From Variovorax sp. PAMC28562 (GTDB lineage Bacteria; Pseudomonadota; Gammaproteobacteria; Burkholderiales; Burkholderiaceae_C), in NCBI RefSeq assembly GCF_014303735.1, contig NZ_CP060296.1, positions 1,065,501 to 1,129,500 of the forward strand: a DNA stretch of 64,000 bases. The letters are read 5' to 3'. Positions 1 to 10,577 of this stretch are shown one piece after another (position 1 is the stretch's first letter; every line of letters starts with the position of its first letter). Position numbers and translations under genes: made by a program. Under the pieces are notes generated by a model. The model worked only from the letters and a program-made list of their open reading frames with translations. It had not been told where the DNA came from and did no database searches.

Positions 1-449
1 ACGAGAGGAATGCTGATGGCCAGGCCCAAGATCAGCAGCGTGGTGTCGCCTTGTGCAGCGGCGGCCACCGCGATCACATTGTCCAAGCTCATGACCAGAT
101 CGGCGATGAGGATGGTGCGAACGGCAGCGATCATCGTGCCATATTCCTTACCTTCTCCCTCTTCTTCGTCACCTTCGCTTAACAATTGGACGCCAATGTA
201 GAGCAGCAGCAGCCCGCCGACGATCTGCAGATACGGCAATGCGAGCAGCTTTGCAGCGACCACGGTGAGTGCGATGCGCAACACGACTGCGGCGCCCGAG
301 CCGAACAACACGGCCTTCTTTTGCTGCGCCGGCGGCAACGAGCGGGCAGCCATGGCGATGACCACGGCGTTGTCGCCTGACAAGATGATGTTGATCCACA
401 CGATCTTGAGCAAGCCGATCCAGAAATCAGCGCTTTGAAGCAATTCCAT
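1..449 (-). CDS. TerC family integral membrane protein, partial (3' end outside window)
   Basis: Read on the minus strand from ATG at 449 the frame stays open to the window edge, giving 149 residues of a hydrophobic protein starting MELLQSADFWIGLLKIVWIN. The motif NIILSGDNAVVIAMAARSLP followed by further helices and a second LIADLVMSLDNVIAVAAAAQ motif is the paired acidic signature of the TerC/YjbE family. An acidic loop (SEGDEEEGEGKE) lies between the two halves. Members have about seven membrane helices and are linked to metal ion, often manganese, export or tellurite resistance. The C-terminal half is beyond position 1, so the full length cannot be judged. It is transcribed in the same direction as sucCD but lies beyond their terminator. 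Confidence 0.85.
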   Translation of the reverse strand, partial: MELLQSADFWIGLLKIVWINIILSGDNAVVIAMAARSLPPAQQKKAVLFGSGAAVVLRIALTVVAAKLLALPYLQIVGGLLLLYIGVQLLSEGDEEEGEGKEYGTMIAAVRTILIADLVMSLDNVIAVAAAAQGDTTLLILGLAISIPL

Positions 450-474
450 GTGTTGTCTCGTCTTTTATGAATCG

Positions 475-508
475 AAAAAAGCGCTCGCAACCTGAATTGC
501 GAGCGCTT
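475..508 (-). terminator. Rho-independent terminator of sucCD
   Basis: On the minus strand a perfect 12-bp stem (AAGCGCTCGCAA pairing with TTGCGAGCGCTT, 6-nt loop) runs from 508 to 479 and ends in six T residues (475-480). It starts 34 bases after the sucD stop and separates sucCD from the TerC gene. Confidence 0.9.
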
Positions 509-542
509 AGTTCGTCGGGTCGCTGCAAAAAGCAGAGGCTTT

Positions 543-1436
543 TTACAGGCGAGCCTTCAGAAGCTTGGCCAGTTCGGAGAAATTGCGCGTCACGGTAAAA
601 CCGCACTCTTCCATGATGGCGAGCTTGGCGTCTGCCGTGTCGGCACCGCCGGAGATCAGCGCGCCGGCGTGGCCCATGCGCTTGCCCGGAGGCGCGGTGA
701 CACCGGCGATGAAACCGACGATCGGCTTCTTCATGTTGTCCTTGCACCAGCGGGCCGCGTCGGCCTCGTCCGGACCGCCGATTTCGCCAATCATGATGAC
801 CGCGTCGGTGTCGGGATCGTCGTTGAAGGCCTTCATCACATCGATGTGCTTCAGGCCGTTGATCGGGTCGCCGCCGATGCCGACTGCCGACGATTGGCCC
901 AAGCCGATTTCGGTCAGTTGCGCCACGGCTTCATAGGTCAGCGTGCCCGAACGGGATACCACGCCGATGCGTCCCTTGCGGTGGATGTGACCCGGCATGA
1001 TGCCGATCTTAATTTCGTCTGGCGTGATGAGGCCGGGGCAGTTGGGGCCGAGCAGCAGCGTCTTCTTGCCGCCGGCGGCTTCCTTGGCGCGCATCTTGTT
1101 GCGCACTTCGAGCATGTCGCGGACAGGAATACCTTCGGTGATGCAGATCGCCATGTCGAGGTCGGCTTCGACAGCTTCCCAGATCGCGGCGGCGGCGCCC
1201 GGTGGCGGCACGTAGATCACAGACACGGTGGCGCCGGTTTGCGATGCGGCTTCCTTCACCGAGCCGAAAATCGGGATGCCGAAGATCGACTCGCCGGCCT
1301 TCTTCGGGTTCACGCCGGCGACGAAGCAGTTCTTGCCGTTGGCATATTCCTGGCACTTTTCAGTGTGGAACTGACCAGTCTTGCCGGTAATGCCTTGGGT
1401 GATGACTTTGGTGTCTTTGTTGATGTAGATCGACAT
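543..1436 (-). CDS. sucD: Succinyl-CoA synthetase (ADP-forming) alpha subunit
   Basis: 297 residues, the normal size of SucD. It forms the CoA-binding and phosphohistidine half of succinyl-CoA synthetase, which makes ATP in the TCA cycle from succinyl-CoA. The N-terminal CoA-binding Rossmann domain ([16 protein letters not shown]) and the ligase domain with the active-site histidine in the GHAGALISG stretch near residue 250 are both present. Its ATG is 9 bases after the sucC stop, with AGGAAA just upstream, so the two subunits are co-translated from one mRNA that ends at the terminator at 475-508. Confidence 0.97.
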   Translation of the reverse strand: MSIYINKDTKVITQGITGKTGQFHTEKCQEYANGKNCFVAGVNPKKAGESIFGIPIFGSVKEAASQTGATVSVIYVPPPGAAAAIWEAVEADLDMAICITEGIPVRDMLEVRNKMRAKEAAGGKKTLLLGPNCPGLITPDEIKIGIMPGHIHRKGRIGVVSRSGTLTYEAVAQLTEIGLGQSSAVGIGGDPINGLKHIDVMKAFNDDPDTDAVIMIGEIGGPDEADAARWCKDNMKKPIVGFIAGVTAPPGKRMGHAGALISGGADTADAKLAIMEECGFTVTRNFSELAKLLKARL

Positions 1437-1445
1437 GACGTTTCC

Positions 1446-2612
<1,167 letters not shown>

Positions 2613-2793
2613 GAGGGTGTTTCTCGGAAGGAGGTTGCGAACGGGGAGATCTGGAGACTGAATCGGCTGTTGTCCGCAGGCGACGGCAACCTGACGGTTG
2701 GGGGCGGCGAACAACCGCGGACTGTATCATGGTGCGCCGCACCAACGCGCACTTTGCGCTGCGGTCAATACGTACTTTCTCCTGACAAAAGCT

Positions 2794-3717
2794 ATGGCCA
2801 AAGTCTTTATCGACGGTGAAGCCGGTACCACCGGTTTGCAGATTCGCGAGCGGCTCCAGAAGATGCCGCAAATCGAGGTCGTGAGCATCGCGCCGGAGCT
2901 CCGAAAAGACGTGAACGCCAAGCGTGACCTGATGGGCGGCGTCGATCTGGTGGTGCTATGCCTGCACGACGATGCGGCCATCGAATCGGTCGCGCTGATC
3001 GACCAGTTGCCGGGCAAGAAGCCGAAGATCATCGATGCCTCGACCGCGCACCGGACGAATCCGGCGTGGGCATTCGGCTTTCCGGAATTGGTGGCGGGGC
3101 ATTGGCAGGTCGTGGCCAAGGCCGACCGCGTGGCCAACCCGGGCTGCTATGCGACCGGCGCCATTTCGATCGTGCGTCCGCTGGTCGATGCGGGCATCTT
3201 GCCGGCTGACTTCGCGATCGCGCTGCCATCGGTGAGCGGCTACTCGGGTGGTGGCCGGACCATGATCGAAGCGTATGAAACAGGCGACGCGCCGCCCTAC
3301 GAGATCTACGCGCTGGGCCTGAAGCACAAGCACATCCCGGAAATCATGAAGTACACGGGGCTCACGCGTCGGCCGGTGTTCATTCCGTCGGTCGGCAACT
3401 TCAAGCAGGGCATGCTGGTGCAGCTGCCGTTGCATCTGGACGACCTGCCGGGCAAACCGAAAGCGGGTGATCTACACGACGCGCTCGCCACGCACTACGC
3501 GGCGAGCAACACGCCCGAGAAGTTCGTGAAGGTGCTGCCGCCGACCGCCGACGGCAAGCTGGAGCCGACCGCGCTCAACGACACCAACGCGCTGGAGATT
3601 CGGGTGTTTCCGAACGAGGACCATCGGCATGCGGTGGTCATTGCGCGGCTCGACAACCTTGGCAAGGGTGCCAGTGGTGCGGCGGTGCAAAACCTGAAGT
3701 TGATGTTGGGGCTTTGA
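2794..3717 (+). CDS. argC: N-acetyl-gamma-glutamyl-phosphate reductase (type 2)
   Basis: 307 residues from ATG at 2794 ([20 protein letters not shown]). The earlier in-frame start would add an unrelated leader. ArgC reduces N-acetylglutamyl phosphate to the semialdehyde with NADPH, the third step of arginine synthesis. The N-terminal NADP-binding loop [10 protein letters not shown], the catalytic cysteine in [11 protein letters not shown] (about residue 117) and the short length identify the type 2 subfamily rather than the roughly 340-residue type 1. It is monocistronic here: the next gene is convergent and begins 26 bp after the stop. No regulatory ARG box could be recognised by eye in the shared sucC-argC gap. 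Confidence 0.95.
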   Translation: MAKVFIDGEAGTTGLQIRERLQKMPQIEVVSIAPELRKDVNAKRDLMGGVDLVVLCLHDDAAIESVALIDQLPGKKPKIIDASTAHRTNPAWAFGFPELVAGHWQVVAKADRVANPGCYATGAISIVRPLVDAGILPADFAIALPSVSGYSGGGRTMIEAYETGDAPPYEIYALGLKHKHIPEIMKYTGLTRRPVFIPSVGNFKQGMLVQLPLHLDDLPGKPKAGDLHDALATHYAASNTPEKFVKVLPPTADGKLEPTALNDTNALEIRVFPNEDHRHAVVIARLDNLGKGASGAAVQNLKLMLGL

Positions 3718-3743
3718 GCCGGGCGCTCGGCTTTGCCGAGCAA

Positions 3744-4466
3744 TTAGCGGGTGAGCCAGAGCCCGACGCCGAACAGCATCGCGTGCGCGCCGAGCGCAAT
3801 CCACAGCAGCGTGTGCGAAGGCATGGCCATGTCGCGCAACGCATCGCCGACCTGCTGATGCAGCATCGCGCGCAAAGCCGGATCTTCTCTGCCGGCTTCT
3901 GCAGGTACGCTCGTTTCTCTCTGCGCCCGCCACTGCCGCAGCAAGTCAGACAGCGGTAGACGCTTGACCACGAAGGCGATGATGCGGCGCACCGCGCGAC
4001 TGGTGCCGAGCGCCGGTGCGAGCTGGTCAGCCAACGCGTTGGCTGACAGCGCCTCGCCCGCGCGCTCAAGCGCACCATGGGCGCGAGGCATGGCCTCGAT
4101 GCGGCCAGCGATGGCTGCCGACAGCCGCTCGCTCAAGCTGTCGCCATGCGCCGCGACGACATGCCTGAGCGCCCTGCGGCGCCCCTGCGCCACGCCGAGC
4201 ATCACGTACAGCGGCACAAAAGCGACGAGCAGCACCGCCACCAGCACGGCCGGAGAGGTGAGCAGCGCGAGCAGGGCACCGGCGCCGCCAGCCCGAGCCC
4301 CCGCCATGCCGGGCCCGTTGAGCCGGCCGACATACACGAAGAACAAACCGCCGCCCAGCAGCAATGCCAGCGCCACGCCGATGGCAACGGACCCGGCAAA
4401 TGCCGCACCTGCTTTAAAGCCCGTTCGGGCGATGGATTGGGAGAAGGGTGTTTTTGTTTTCGACAT
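3744..4466 (-). CDS. Hypothetical membrane protein, three predicted membrane helices
   Basis: 240 residues if begun at the ATG at 4466 (MSKTKTPFSQ), which has a weak GGAATG nine bases upstream; an in-frame ATG at 4475 would add three residues. Hydrophobic stretches near residues 19-45 and 63-88 (with a Gly/Ala-rich loop between) are followed by a soluble charged middle of about 120 residues and a last helix at the extreme C-terminus (HTLLWIALGAHAMLFGVGLW). No catalytic motif was recognised. It lies 46 bp downstream of recX in the same direction and could be read through from recA-recX, but nothing in the sequence links it to DNA repair. Confidence 0.7.
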   Translation of the reverse strand: MSKTKTPFSQSIARTGFKAGAAFAGSVAIGVALALLLGGGLFFVYVGRLNGPGMAGARAGGAGALLALLTSPAVLVAVLLVAFVPLYVMLGVAQGRRRALRHVVAAHGDSLSERLSAAIAGRIEAMPRAHGALERAGEALSANALADQLAPALGTSRAVRRIIAFVVKRLPLSDLLRQWRAQRETSVPAEAGREDPALRAMLHQQVGDALRDMAMPSHTLLWIALGAHAMLFGVGLWLTR

Positions 4467-4512
4467 GAGCTGCATTCCGATGTGTGACGACGCGGATCAT
4501 GCCCGGAGGAAC

Positions 4513-4962
4513 TCACTCATCGACGGTCCCTTTCAGGACCTTGGCCACGACGCCCCCGGCAAAGCCACGCGCCATCAAAAAACGCATCTGCTTGCCGCGC
4601 TCTTTGGCGTCGAGCGGTATGGCATCGAAGCGGCGCCCCCAAACGTCGCGGGCGCGGGCCAGCTCGGTGTCTTGCAGCCCAGCGACGGCCTGCGTGATTG
4701 CTTCTGAAGCGATGCCCTTTTTCTGCAGCTCCTGGCGCAAGCGCATCGCGCCCATGCGCGGCGCTCGCTGGTTCAAGACCGACTGAACCACGCGCGGCTC
4801 GCTGATGAAGTCCTTGGCCTGAAGCTCGTCGAGCGCCGTCGCCAGCATGCCGGGCTCTTCTTCGTACTTCTTCAGCTTGCGTTCGAGTTCCGGGCGTGAA
4901 TGCTCGCGCTGGCTCAGCAAACGCAGGGCGCGGCCTTTAAGAGACGGGGCAGCAAAGGCCAT
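4513..4962 (-). CDS. recX: Regulatory protein RecX
   Basis: 149 residues, typical for RecX, a small helical protein that binds in the groove of RecA filaments and limits their extension. The repeated three-helix pattern is visible: LKGRALRLLSQREHSRPELE, then LDELQAKDFISEPRVVQSVL, then a third repeat with MRFLMARGFAGGVVAKVLKG at the end. The gene begins 29 bp after the recA stop, with no terminator between them, so it should be expressed from the recA promoter at lower level. Confidence 0.93.
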   Translation of the reverse strand: MAFAAPSLKGRALRLLSQREHSRPELERKLKKYEEEPGMLATALDELQAKDFISEPRVVQSVLNQRAPRMGAMRLRQELQKKGIASEAITQAVAGLQDTELARARDVWGRRFDAIPLDAKERGKQMRFLMARGFAGGVVAKVLKGTVDE

Positions 4963-4991
4963 GCGAAACCTGCGTCGCGCCGCTCTGCTTC

Positions 4992-6110
<1,119 letters not shown>

Positions 6111-6174
6111 TTGAGAATCTCCTTGAATATCAACGGGTTGGAATGACTTCGATCCATCTGCTTTTAACTACAGG

Positions 6175-6190
6175 CTGGATGCTTGAACAG
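6175..6190 (-). promoter_or_regulatory. LexA-like SOS box upstream of recA
   Basis: On the minus strand the sequence TACTGTTCAAGCATCCAG contains CTGT-N8-CCAG, one base away from the proteobacterial LexA consensus CTGT-N8-ACAG, with the consensus flanking TA on the left. It lies 65-80 bases upstream of the recA ATG, where a LexA operator would overlap the promoter. Match is by eye. Confidence 0.6.
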
Positions 6191-6255
6191 TAGTGTAGAG
6201 GCTCATTGATTTAAGTAAACCCGTTTTTTAGTCAGTTTGATTTACCATTAAAGCC

Positions 6256-6729
6256 ATGACTCCGGACCCCGAAAACGCATGGCGCCAAACCCATTTGGGC
6301 CGACTGCTCGGCCATGCGATGCGCCGCTTCGACGAACGCGTGCTCGCACTCATGGCGCACGACGTCGACGTGCCGCTGGCGCTCTCGAATCTGGCTGCGC
6401 GCTCGCAGATCAGCGCGGCGCACATCCACATCACGCGTCACTTGGCACGCGATGGCGCCCGGCTCACGGCGCTGGCCGCGAGCGCTGGCATGACGAAGCA
6501 GGCCATGGGCACGCTGGTCGATCAATGCGAAGCCTGGGGCCTGGTCACCCGCGGCCCCGACCCGCTCGACGCGCGCGCACGCCGCGTGCAGTTCACCGCC
6601 GACGGGCTCGCCTGGCTCGAAGCTTTTCGCAAAGCCGTCGCGCAAGCAGAGGACGAGTTTCGTGCCAGCGTCGGAAACGACATCGCCACCGTGGTAACCA
6701 TCGGCCTCGAAGCCTATGCCGCAGCCTAG
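6256..6729 (+). CDS. MarR family transcriptional regulator
   Basis: 157 residues with a winged helix-turn-helix in the middle: helices around ISAAHIHITRHLARDGARLT, recognition region LAASAGMTKQAMGTLVDQCE and the wing LVTRGPDPLDARARRVQFTA, where the DxR signature of MarR wings is visible. MarR dimers usually repress a neighbouring gene and are released by small aromatic ligands. It is divergent from recA with a 145-bp AT-rich gap and is followed after 27 bp by a two-component system, its only co-directional neighbours. Ligand and targets cannot be told from the sequence. Confidence 0.85.
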   Translation: MTPDPENAWRQTHLGRLLGHAMRRFDERVLALMAHDVDVPLALSNLAARSQISAAHIHITRHLARDGARLTALAASAGMTKQAMGTLVDQCEAWGLVTRGPDPLDARARRVQFTADGLAWLEAFRKAVAQAEDEFRASVGNDIATVVTIGLEAYAAA

Positions 6730-6756
6730 AATTTGCGCAACAAGCCGGAGGTGGCG

Positions 6757-7431
6757 ATGCGGATTCTGATTGCAGAAGATGACCAGGTGCTGGCCGATGC
6801 CCTGCTGCGCAGCCTGCGCACCTCGGGTGCGGCAGTCGACCACGTCGCCACCGGCTCGCAAGCCGATGCGGCGTTGATGACCAACAGCGAATTCGACCTG
6901 CTGATCCTCGACCTCGGCCTGCCCAACATGCACGGCCTTGAAATCCTGAAGCGCCTGCGCGCCCGTGGCTCACAGCTCCCGGTGCTGGTGCTCACCGCGG
7001 CCGACAGCGTCGAAGAGCGCGTCAAGGGCCTCGATTACGGGGCCGACGATTACATGGCCAAGCCGTTCTCGTTGCAGGAGCTCGAAGCCCGCGTGCGCGC
7101 CCTCACGCGGCGCGGAATGGGCGCCACCAGCAACGCCATCAAGCACGGCCCGCTGGTGTACGACCAGGCAGGTCGCGTGGCGACCATCGACGGCAAGATG
7201 GTCGAACTCTCGGCGCGCGAGCTTGGCCTGCTCGAAGTGCTACTGCAGCGGGCGGGACGGCTGGTGAGCAAAGACCAACTGGTCGAACGGCTGTGCGAAT
7301 GGGGCGAAGAAGTGAGCCTCAACGCCATCGAGGTCTACATCCATCGCCTGCGCAAGAAGATCGAGAAAGGCCCGGTGCGCATCGCGACCGTTCGCGGCCT
7401 CGGTTATTGCCTGGAGAAGATTCCGGCGTGA
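6757..7431 (+). CDS. Response regulator, OmpR/PhoB family (TctD/QseB-like)
   Basis: 224 residues from the ATG at 6757, chosen because GGAGG stands five bases upstream and the protein then opens directly with the receiver strand MRILIAEDD. The acidic pair is D8-D9, the phospho-acceptor is D52 in LLILDLGLP, and the conserved lysine is in DYMAKPFS. The C-terminal winged helix follows the OmpR pattern (LSARELGLLEVLLQRAGRLV, then NAIEVYIHRLRKKI). Its stop overlaps the start of the sensor kinase, so the pair is translationally coupled. The sensor's tricarboxylate-type architecture makes a TctD-like role plausible but unproven. Confidence 0.92.
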   Translation: MRILIAEDDQVLADALLRSLRTSGAAVDHVATGSQADAALMTNSEFDLLILDLGLPNMHGLEILKRLRARGSQLPVLVLTAADSVEERVKGLDYGADDYMAKPFSLQELEARVRALTRRGMGATSNAIKHGPLVYDQAGRVATIDGKMVELSARELGLLEVLLQRAGRLVSKDQLVERLCEWGEEVSLNAIEVYIHRLRKKIEKGPVRIATVRGLGYCLEKIPA

Positions 7432-8867
7432 AGCTCTTCCAGCGCGGTCAGCGCTCCCTGTTCGGGGAAATCCTCGACTGGATGCTGACCCCGCTGCTGC
7501 TGCTGGTGCCGGTCAGCATCGGCCTCACATGGCTGGTGGCACAAGGCATCGCCAACGCGCCCTTCGATCGCGCGCTGGAGTACAACGTGCAGACGCTGGC
7601 CAAGCTGGTCACGGTGCAGGGCGACCACGTGCTGTTCAACCTGCCGCAGCCGGCACGCGAGATCCTGCGAGCCGACGACACCGACCACGTCTACTACCAG
7701 GTGCTGACGTCGAGTGGCGAATCGCTCGGTGGCGACCACGACATACCACCCCCACCCGAAGACGAATCCGCCACCATCGGTTCGGTGCACATGCGAGATG
7801 CCGAGATGCGGGGCGCGACGGTGCGCGTGGCCTACACCTGGGTCCAGCCGCCGCTTGAAACGGCACCGTTGGTGCTCGTGCAGGTGGCAGAGACCCGCGA
7901 AAAGCAGCAGGTGCTGGCGACTGAAATCATCAAGGGCGTGCTGCTGCCGCAGTTCGCCATCCTGCCGCTCGCCATCCTCTTGATCTGGCTCGCACTCGTG
8001 CGCGCCATCAAGCCGCTTTCGGAACTGGAAGAGCGAATCCGCGAGCGCAAGCCCGATGACCTGAGCCCGCTCGACGATCGGCTGGTGCCGTACGAAGTCG
8101 CGCCTTTGGTCGCTTCGGTGAACGGATTGCTGACGAAGCTCAAGGAATCGATCGCCACGCAAAAGCGCTTTCTGGCCGACGCCGCGCACCAGCTCAAGAC
8201 GCCGCTCGCAGGACTGCGCATGCAGGCCGATCTGGCGCAGCGCGAAGGCGCCAATGCCGACGAACTGAAACAGTCGCTAAAGCAGATCGGCCGCTCGAGC
8301 ATTCGCGCGACGCACACGGTGAACCAGCTGCTCGCGTTGGCCCGCGCCGAAGGCGGCGCCGGTGCGCTGGCGTGGCAACCGTGCGACCTGGCGCGACTCA
8401 CCGTCGAGGTCGTGCGCGAGGCAGTCCCGCGCGCGATCGAAAAGCGCATCGACCTCGGCTACGACGGCGTCGAGCCGGGTGCGCCAGGTGTCATGCTCGA
8501 AGGCAATGCGACGCTGCTGAAAGAGCTGGTGCGCAACCTGGTCGACAACGCGATCGCGTACACGCCGTCGTCTCCCGACCGGCCCGGCGTGATCACCGCG
8601 CGGGTGCTGGCCGATCCGTTCGGGCACATCGTGCTGCTGCAGGTGGAGGACTCGGGCCCGGGTATCGCCGAGTCCGCGCGCGAGCTGGTGTTCGAGCCCT
8701 TTTATCGCGTGCTGGGCAACGAGGCCGACGGCTCGGGGCTGGGCTTGCCGATCGTGCGGGAAATCGCGCGGCAGCATCTGGCCACTGTCACGCTGGAGGA
8801 CGCGCATCCGGGCGTGCAGTCGCCGGGTGCGCTCTTCAGCGTTCGCTTCGACACCGCCAAGCCCTGA
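7428..8867 (+). CDS. Sensor histidine kinase (TctE-like)
   Basis: 479 residues starting at GTG 7428, which overlaps the response-regulator stop as GTGA. A first membrane helix (WMLTPLLLLVPVSIGLTWLV), a periplasmic domain of about 140 residues and a second helix (FAILPLAILLIWLALVRAI) precede a HAMP-like linker. The H-box is FLADAAHQLKTPLAGLRMQ with phospho-accepting H254, and the ATPase domain has the N-box ELVRNLVDNAI and the G-box GSGLGLPIVREIA. It phosphorylates the preceding regulator. The layout resembles the TctE family for tricarboxylates, but no transporter gene is adjacent, so the signal is unknown. Confidence 0.9.
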   Translation: MKLFQRGQRSLFGEILDWMLTPLLLLVPVSIGLTWLVAQGIANAPFDRALEYNVQTLAKLVTVQGDHVLFNLPQPAREILRADDTDHVYYQVLTSSGESLGGDHDIPPPPEDESATIGSVHMRDAEMRGATVRVAYTWVQPPLETAPLVLVQVAETREKQQVLATEIIKGVLLPQFAILPLAILLIWLALVRAIKPLSELEERIRERKPDDLSPLDDRLVPYEVAPLVASVNGLLTKLKESIATQKRFLADAAHQLKTPLAGLRMQADLAQREGANADELKQSLKQIGRSSIRATHTVNQLLALARAEGGAGALAWQPCDLARLTVEVVREAVPRAIEKRIDLGYDGVEPGAPGVMLEGNATLLKELVRNLVDNAIAYTPSSPDRPGVITARVLADPFGHIVLLQVEDSGPGIAESARELVFEPFYRVLGNEADGSGLGLPIVREIARQHLATVTLEDAHPGVQSPGALFSVRFDTAKP

Positions 8868-8872
8868 GGGGC

Positions 8873-9079
8873 TCAGCGCGCGACGTTGCTGTCAGTCGTC
8901 GACGCAGGGGTCGATGGCGCCGCCGTATCACCCTTGCGAATCTGCAGTATTTCGGGTCGCACTTGCTGGCTGAGCCGCTGCGGCTCGCGTTCGGTTCCGG
9001 CAGACGGCCCACCGTCGCCAGACCATACGAAATAGCCGAGGTTGATGGCGACCAACGCGAAGAAGACCCAGCGCAACAT
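8873..9079 (-). CDS. Small single-pass membrane protein downstream of birA
   Basis: 68 residues: one N-terminal membrane helix (LRWVFFALVAINLGYFVW) and a short periplasmic Ser/Thr/Pro-rich tail. It starts 5 bp after the birA stop in the same direction, so it is the third gene of the SET protein-birA operon. Similar short openings are found at the start of SPOR-domain cell-division proteins, but no SPOR domain follows; this may be a degenerate or specialised relic. Function unknown. Confidence 0.65.
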   Translation of the reverse strand: MLRWVFFALVAINLGYFVWSGDGGPSAGTEREPQRLSQQVRPEILQIRKGDTAAPSTPASTTDSNVAR

Positions 9080-9084
9080 GGGCT

Positions 9085-9897
9085 TCAGACCACCGGCCCA
9101 CGCGGGCGCACGCTGACTTCGGAACTGGAGATGGATTGCATGCCGTTCTCAGTATGCACGCGCAGTTCGCCACCCCAGCCGACACCTTCGCAGCGGCCGA
9201 CGGTGCCATCGCTGAGTTGCACTTCGCGACCCTGCAACGCATCGCGCACCGCGAAGCGTTCGGCGAAGAGCGCAAAACCCTGCGCCTCGAAAGCCAGCAC
9301 GTCGCGCAACAACGGCGCGACCAGCGTTTGCAATACGGTGGGCGGTGTGGCGTCGGGCAGCCATTGCTGCGCCCAGGCCGGCGCTGTGCTGAGACCGGTC
9401 GCGTCTCTGGGGCCGACGTTCAGGCCGATGCCGATCACCAGCCAGCGCGAGGCCGCATCACCGATCGTGGCCTGCGGCAACGCGGTCTCGATCAGGATGC
9501 CACCGAGCTTGCGGTCATCGATCCAGAGGTCGTTGGGCCACTTGAGGGCGAGCCGTGCAGCGCGCTGCGGATCGAGGCTTTCCGCCACGCTGACCCCGAC
9601 CGCCAACGACAGGCCCGACCAGTCGCGCGGTGCCAACGGCAAGCCGATAGAGAAGGTCAGCGACGCGGGTTCTTCAGCCATCTGCGCGCTTTGCCAAGGG
9701 CGTCCGAGGCGTCCGCGGCCGGCGGTCTGGCGTTCGGCGACGAGCAGCACGGGCGCCAGTTGACCGGCGCGGCCACGGCGCATCAACTCGGTGTTGCTCG
9801 AGTCGATCTGTTCGACCACCTCGATGGCCATGTCGGGCCGCAACGGCGCCGTGGCGGCCGCCAGCTGATCCGGATTCCACGCGTGGCTCAGCGCCAT
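9085..9897 (-). CDS. birA: Biotin--[acetyl-CoA-carboxylase] ligase
   Basis: 270 residues from ATG 9897 (MALSHAWNPDQLAAAT); the longer open frame upstream belongs to the SET gene in another frame. BirA activates biotin to biotinyl-AMP and transfers it to the carrier protein of acetyl-CoA carboxylase. The biotin/AMP loop is VLLVAERQTAGRGRLGRPWQ; LALKWPNDLWIDDRKLGGIL holds the KWPND signature, followed by GIGLNVG. The N-terminal helix-turn-helix of the bifunctional repressor form is absent, so this is a group I ligase without DNA binding. It begins four bases after the SET-gene stop. Confidence 0.94.
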   Translation of the reverse strand: MALSHAWNPDQLAAATAPLRPDMAIEVVEQIDSSNTELMRRGRAGQLAPVLLVAERQTAGRGRLGRPWQSAQMAEEPASLTFSIGLPLAPRDWSGLSLAVGVSVAESLDPQRAARLALKWPNDLWIDDRKLGGILIETALPQATIGDAASRWLVIGIGLNVGPRDATGLSTAPAWAQQWLPDATPPTVLQTLVAPLLRDVLAFEAQGFALFAERFAVRDALQGREVQLSDGTVGRCEGVGWGGELRVHTENGMQSISSSEVSVRPRGPVV

Positions 9898-9901
9898 GTC
9901 A

Positions 9902-10495
9902 TCAGTCCTTGGTGGACTTGTCCTTTTTGCCGGAGCCCTTCGCCTTCCTGACCTTTTTTTCTGCCTTGACCTTGTCAGCTTTGGCCTTCTTCTTCGCCTT
10001 CTTTTTCTTCTTCTTTTTCTCGTCTTCCTTTGGCGCGAGCAAGGTGCCACGGCACGCCTCGGCACCACACCAGCACGGGAATTCCGCCAGCAACTCGGCC
10101 GTGTACGGCTCGTCGATCATCAGCCCATAGTCGTAGTTGAGCTCTTCGCCCGCCGCGATGTTTTGCAACGCCTTGATGAAAACTCGGCCATCGGTTTCAT
10201 CGGCCTCGCAGTTCGGCGCACACGAGTGGTTGATCCACTTGGATGCGTTGCCGTTGATCTTGCCGTCGATCACATGGCCGTCATCGATATGAAAGTAGAA
10301 CGTGTGCTGCGGCTGGCTGGGGTCGTGAGGGTGGCGCCGGAGCGCTTCTTTCCAGCTGATGACTTCGCCCTTGTATTCGATCAGCGTCTCGCCCTCCGCG
10401 ATGTCCTGCACGGCGAACACGCCGTTGCCATGAATGCCCGAGCGGCGCGTTTGTATGCGGCGGCCAGAGGTTGAAACGGGGGATTTGGTGGGCAT
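9902..10495 (-). CDS. SET-domain protein-lysine methyltransferase-like protein with lysine-rich tail
   Basis: 197 residues if started at ATG 10495 (MPTKSPVSTSGRRIQTR). The SET core is complete: GIHGNGVFAVQDI, the YKGE strand, KWINHSCAPNC (the AdoMet-binding NHSC motif), GEELNYDYG with the catalytic-side tyrosine, and a post-SET zinc motif CWCGAEACRGTLL. The last 44 residues are almost all Lys, Ala, Asp and Glu, including a run of seven lysines, like the tail of histone H1. SET proteins transfer methyl groups from AdoMet to lysine side chains. It heads an operon with birA and is divergent from topB across 82 bp. The substrate is unknown. Confidence 0.9.
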   Translation of the reverse strand: MPTKSPVSTSGRRIQTRRSGIHGNGVFAVQDIAEGETLIEYKGEVISWKEALRRHPHDPSQPQHTFYFHIDDGHVIDGKINGNASKWINHSCAPNCEADETDGRVFIKALQNIAAGEELNYDYGLMIDEPYTAELLAEFPCWCGAEACRGTLLAPKEDEKKKKKKKAKKKAKADKVKAEKKVRKAKGSGKKDKSTKD

Positions 10496-10520
10496 CGCCG
10501 AAGTCTGATAGTTTGAATAG

Positions 10521-10551
10521 GCACACATGCGCATGCGTGCGTACGCACGCG
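10521..10551. promoter_or_regulatory. 31-bp alternating purine-pyrimidine tract with 16-bp palindrome in the SET/topB divergent promoter
   Basis: Every base from 10521 to 10551 alternates purine-pyrimidine, the pattern that favours left-handed Z-DNA under negative supercoiling. It includes the perfect palindrome GCGTGCGTACGCACGC at 10535-10550. It lies in the 82-bp gap between the SET gene start (10495) and the topB start (10578), so both promoters must overlap or flank it. The sequence pattern is seen directly; a supercoiling-sensing role is inference. Confidence 0.6.
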
Positions 10552-10577
10552 AGGCGCCGAGTATAGAGAGCACTCAT

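Noticed and set aside
9954..9960. Run of seven T on the plus strand in the SET gene tail as a slippage (phase-variation) site.
   Set aside because: Seven bases within a Lys-rich tail is short for known phase-variation tracts, and frame loss would affect only the last residues.
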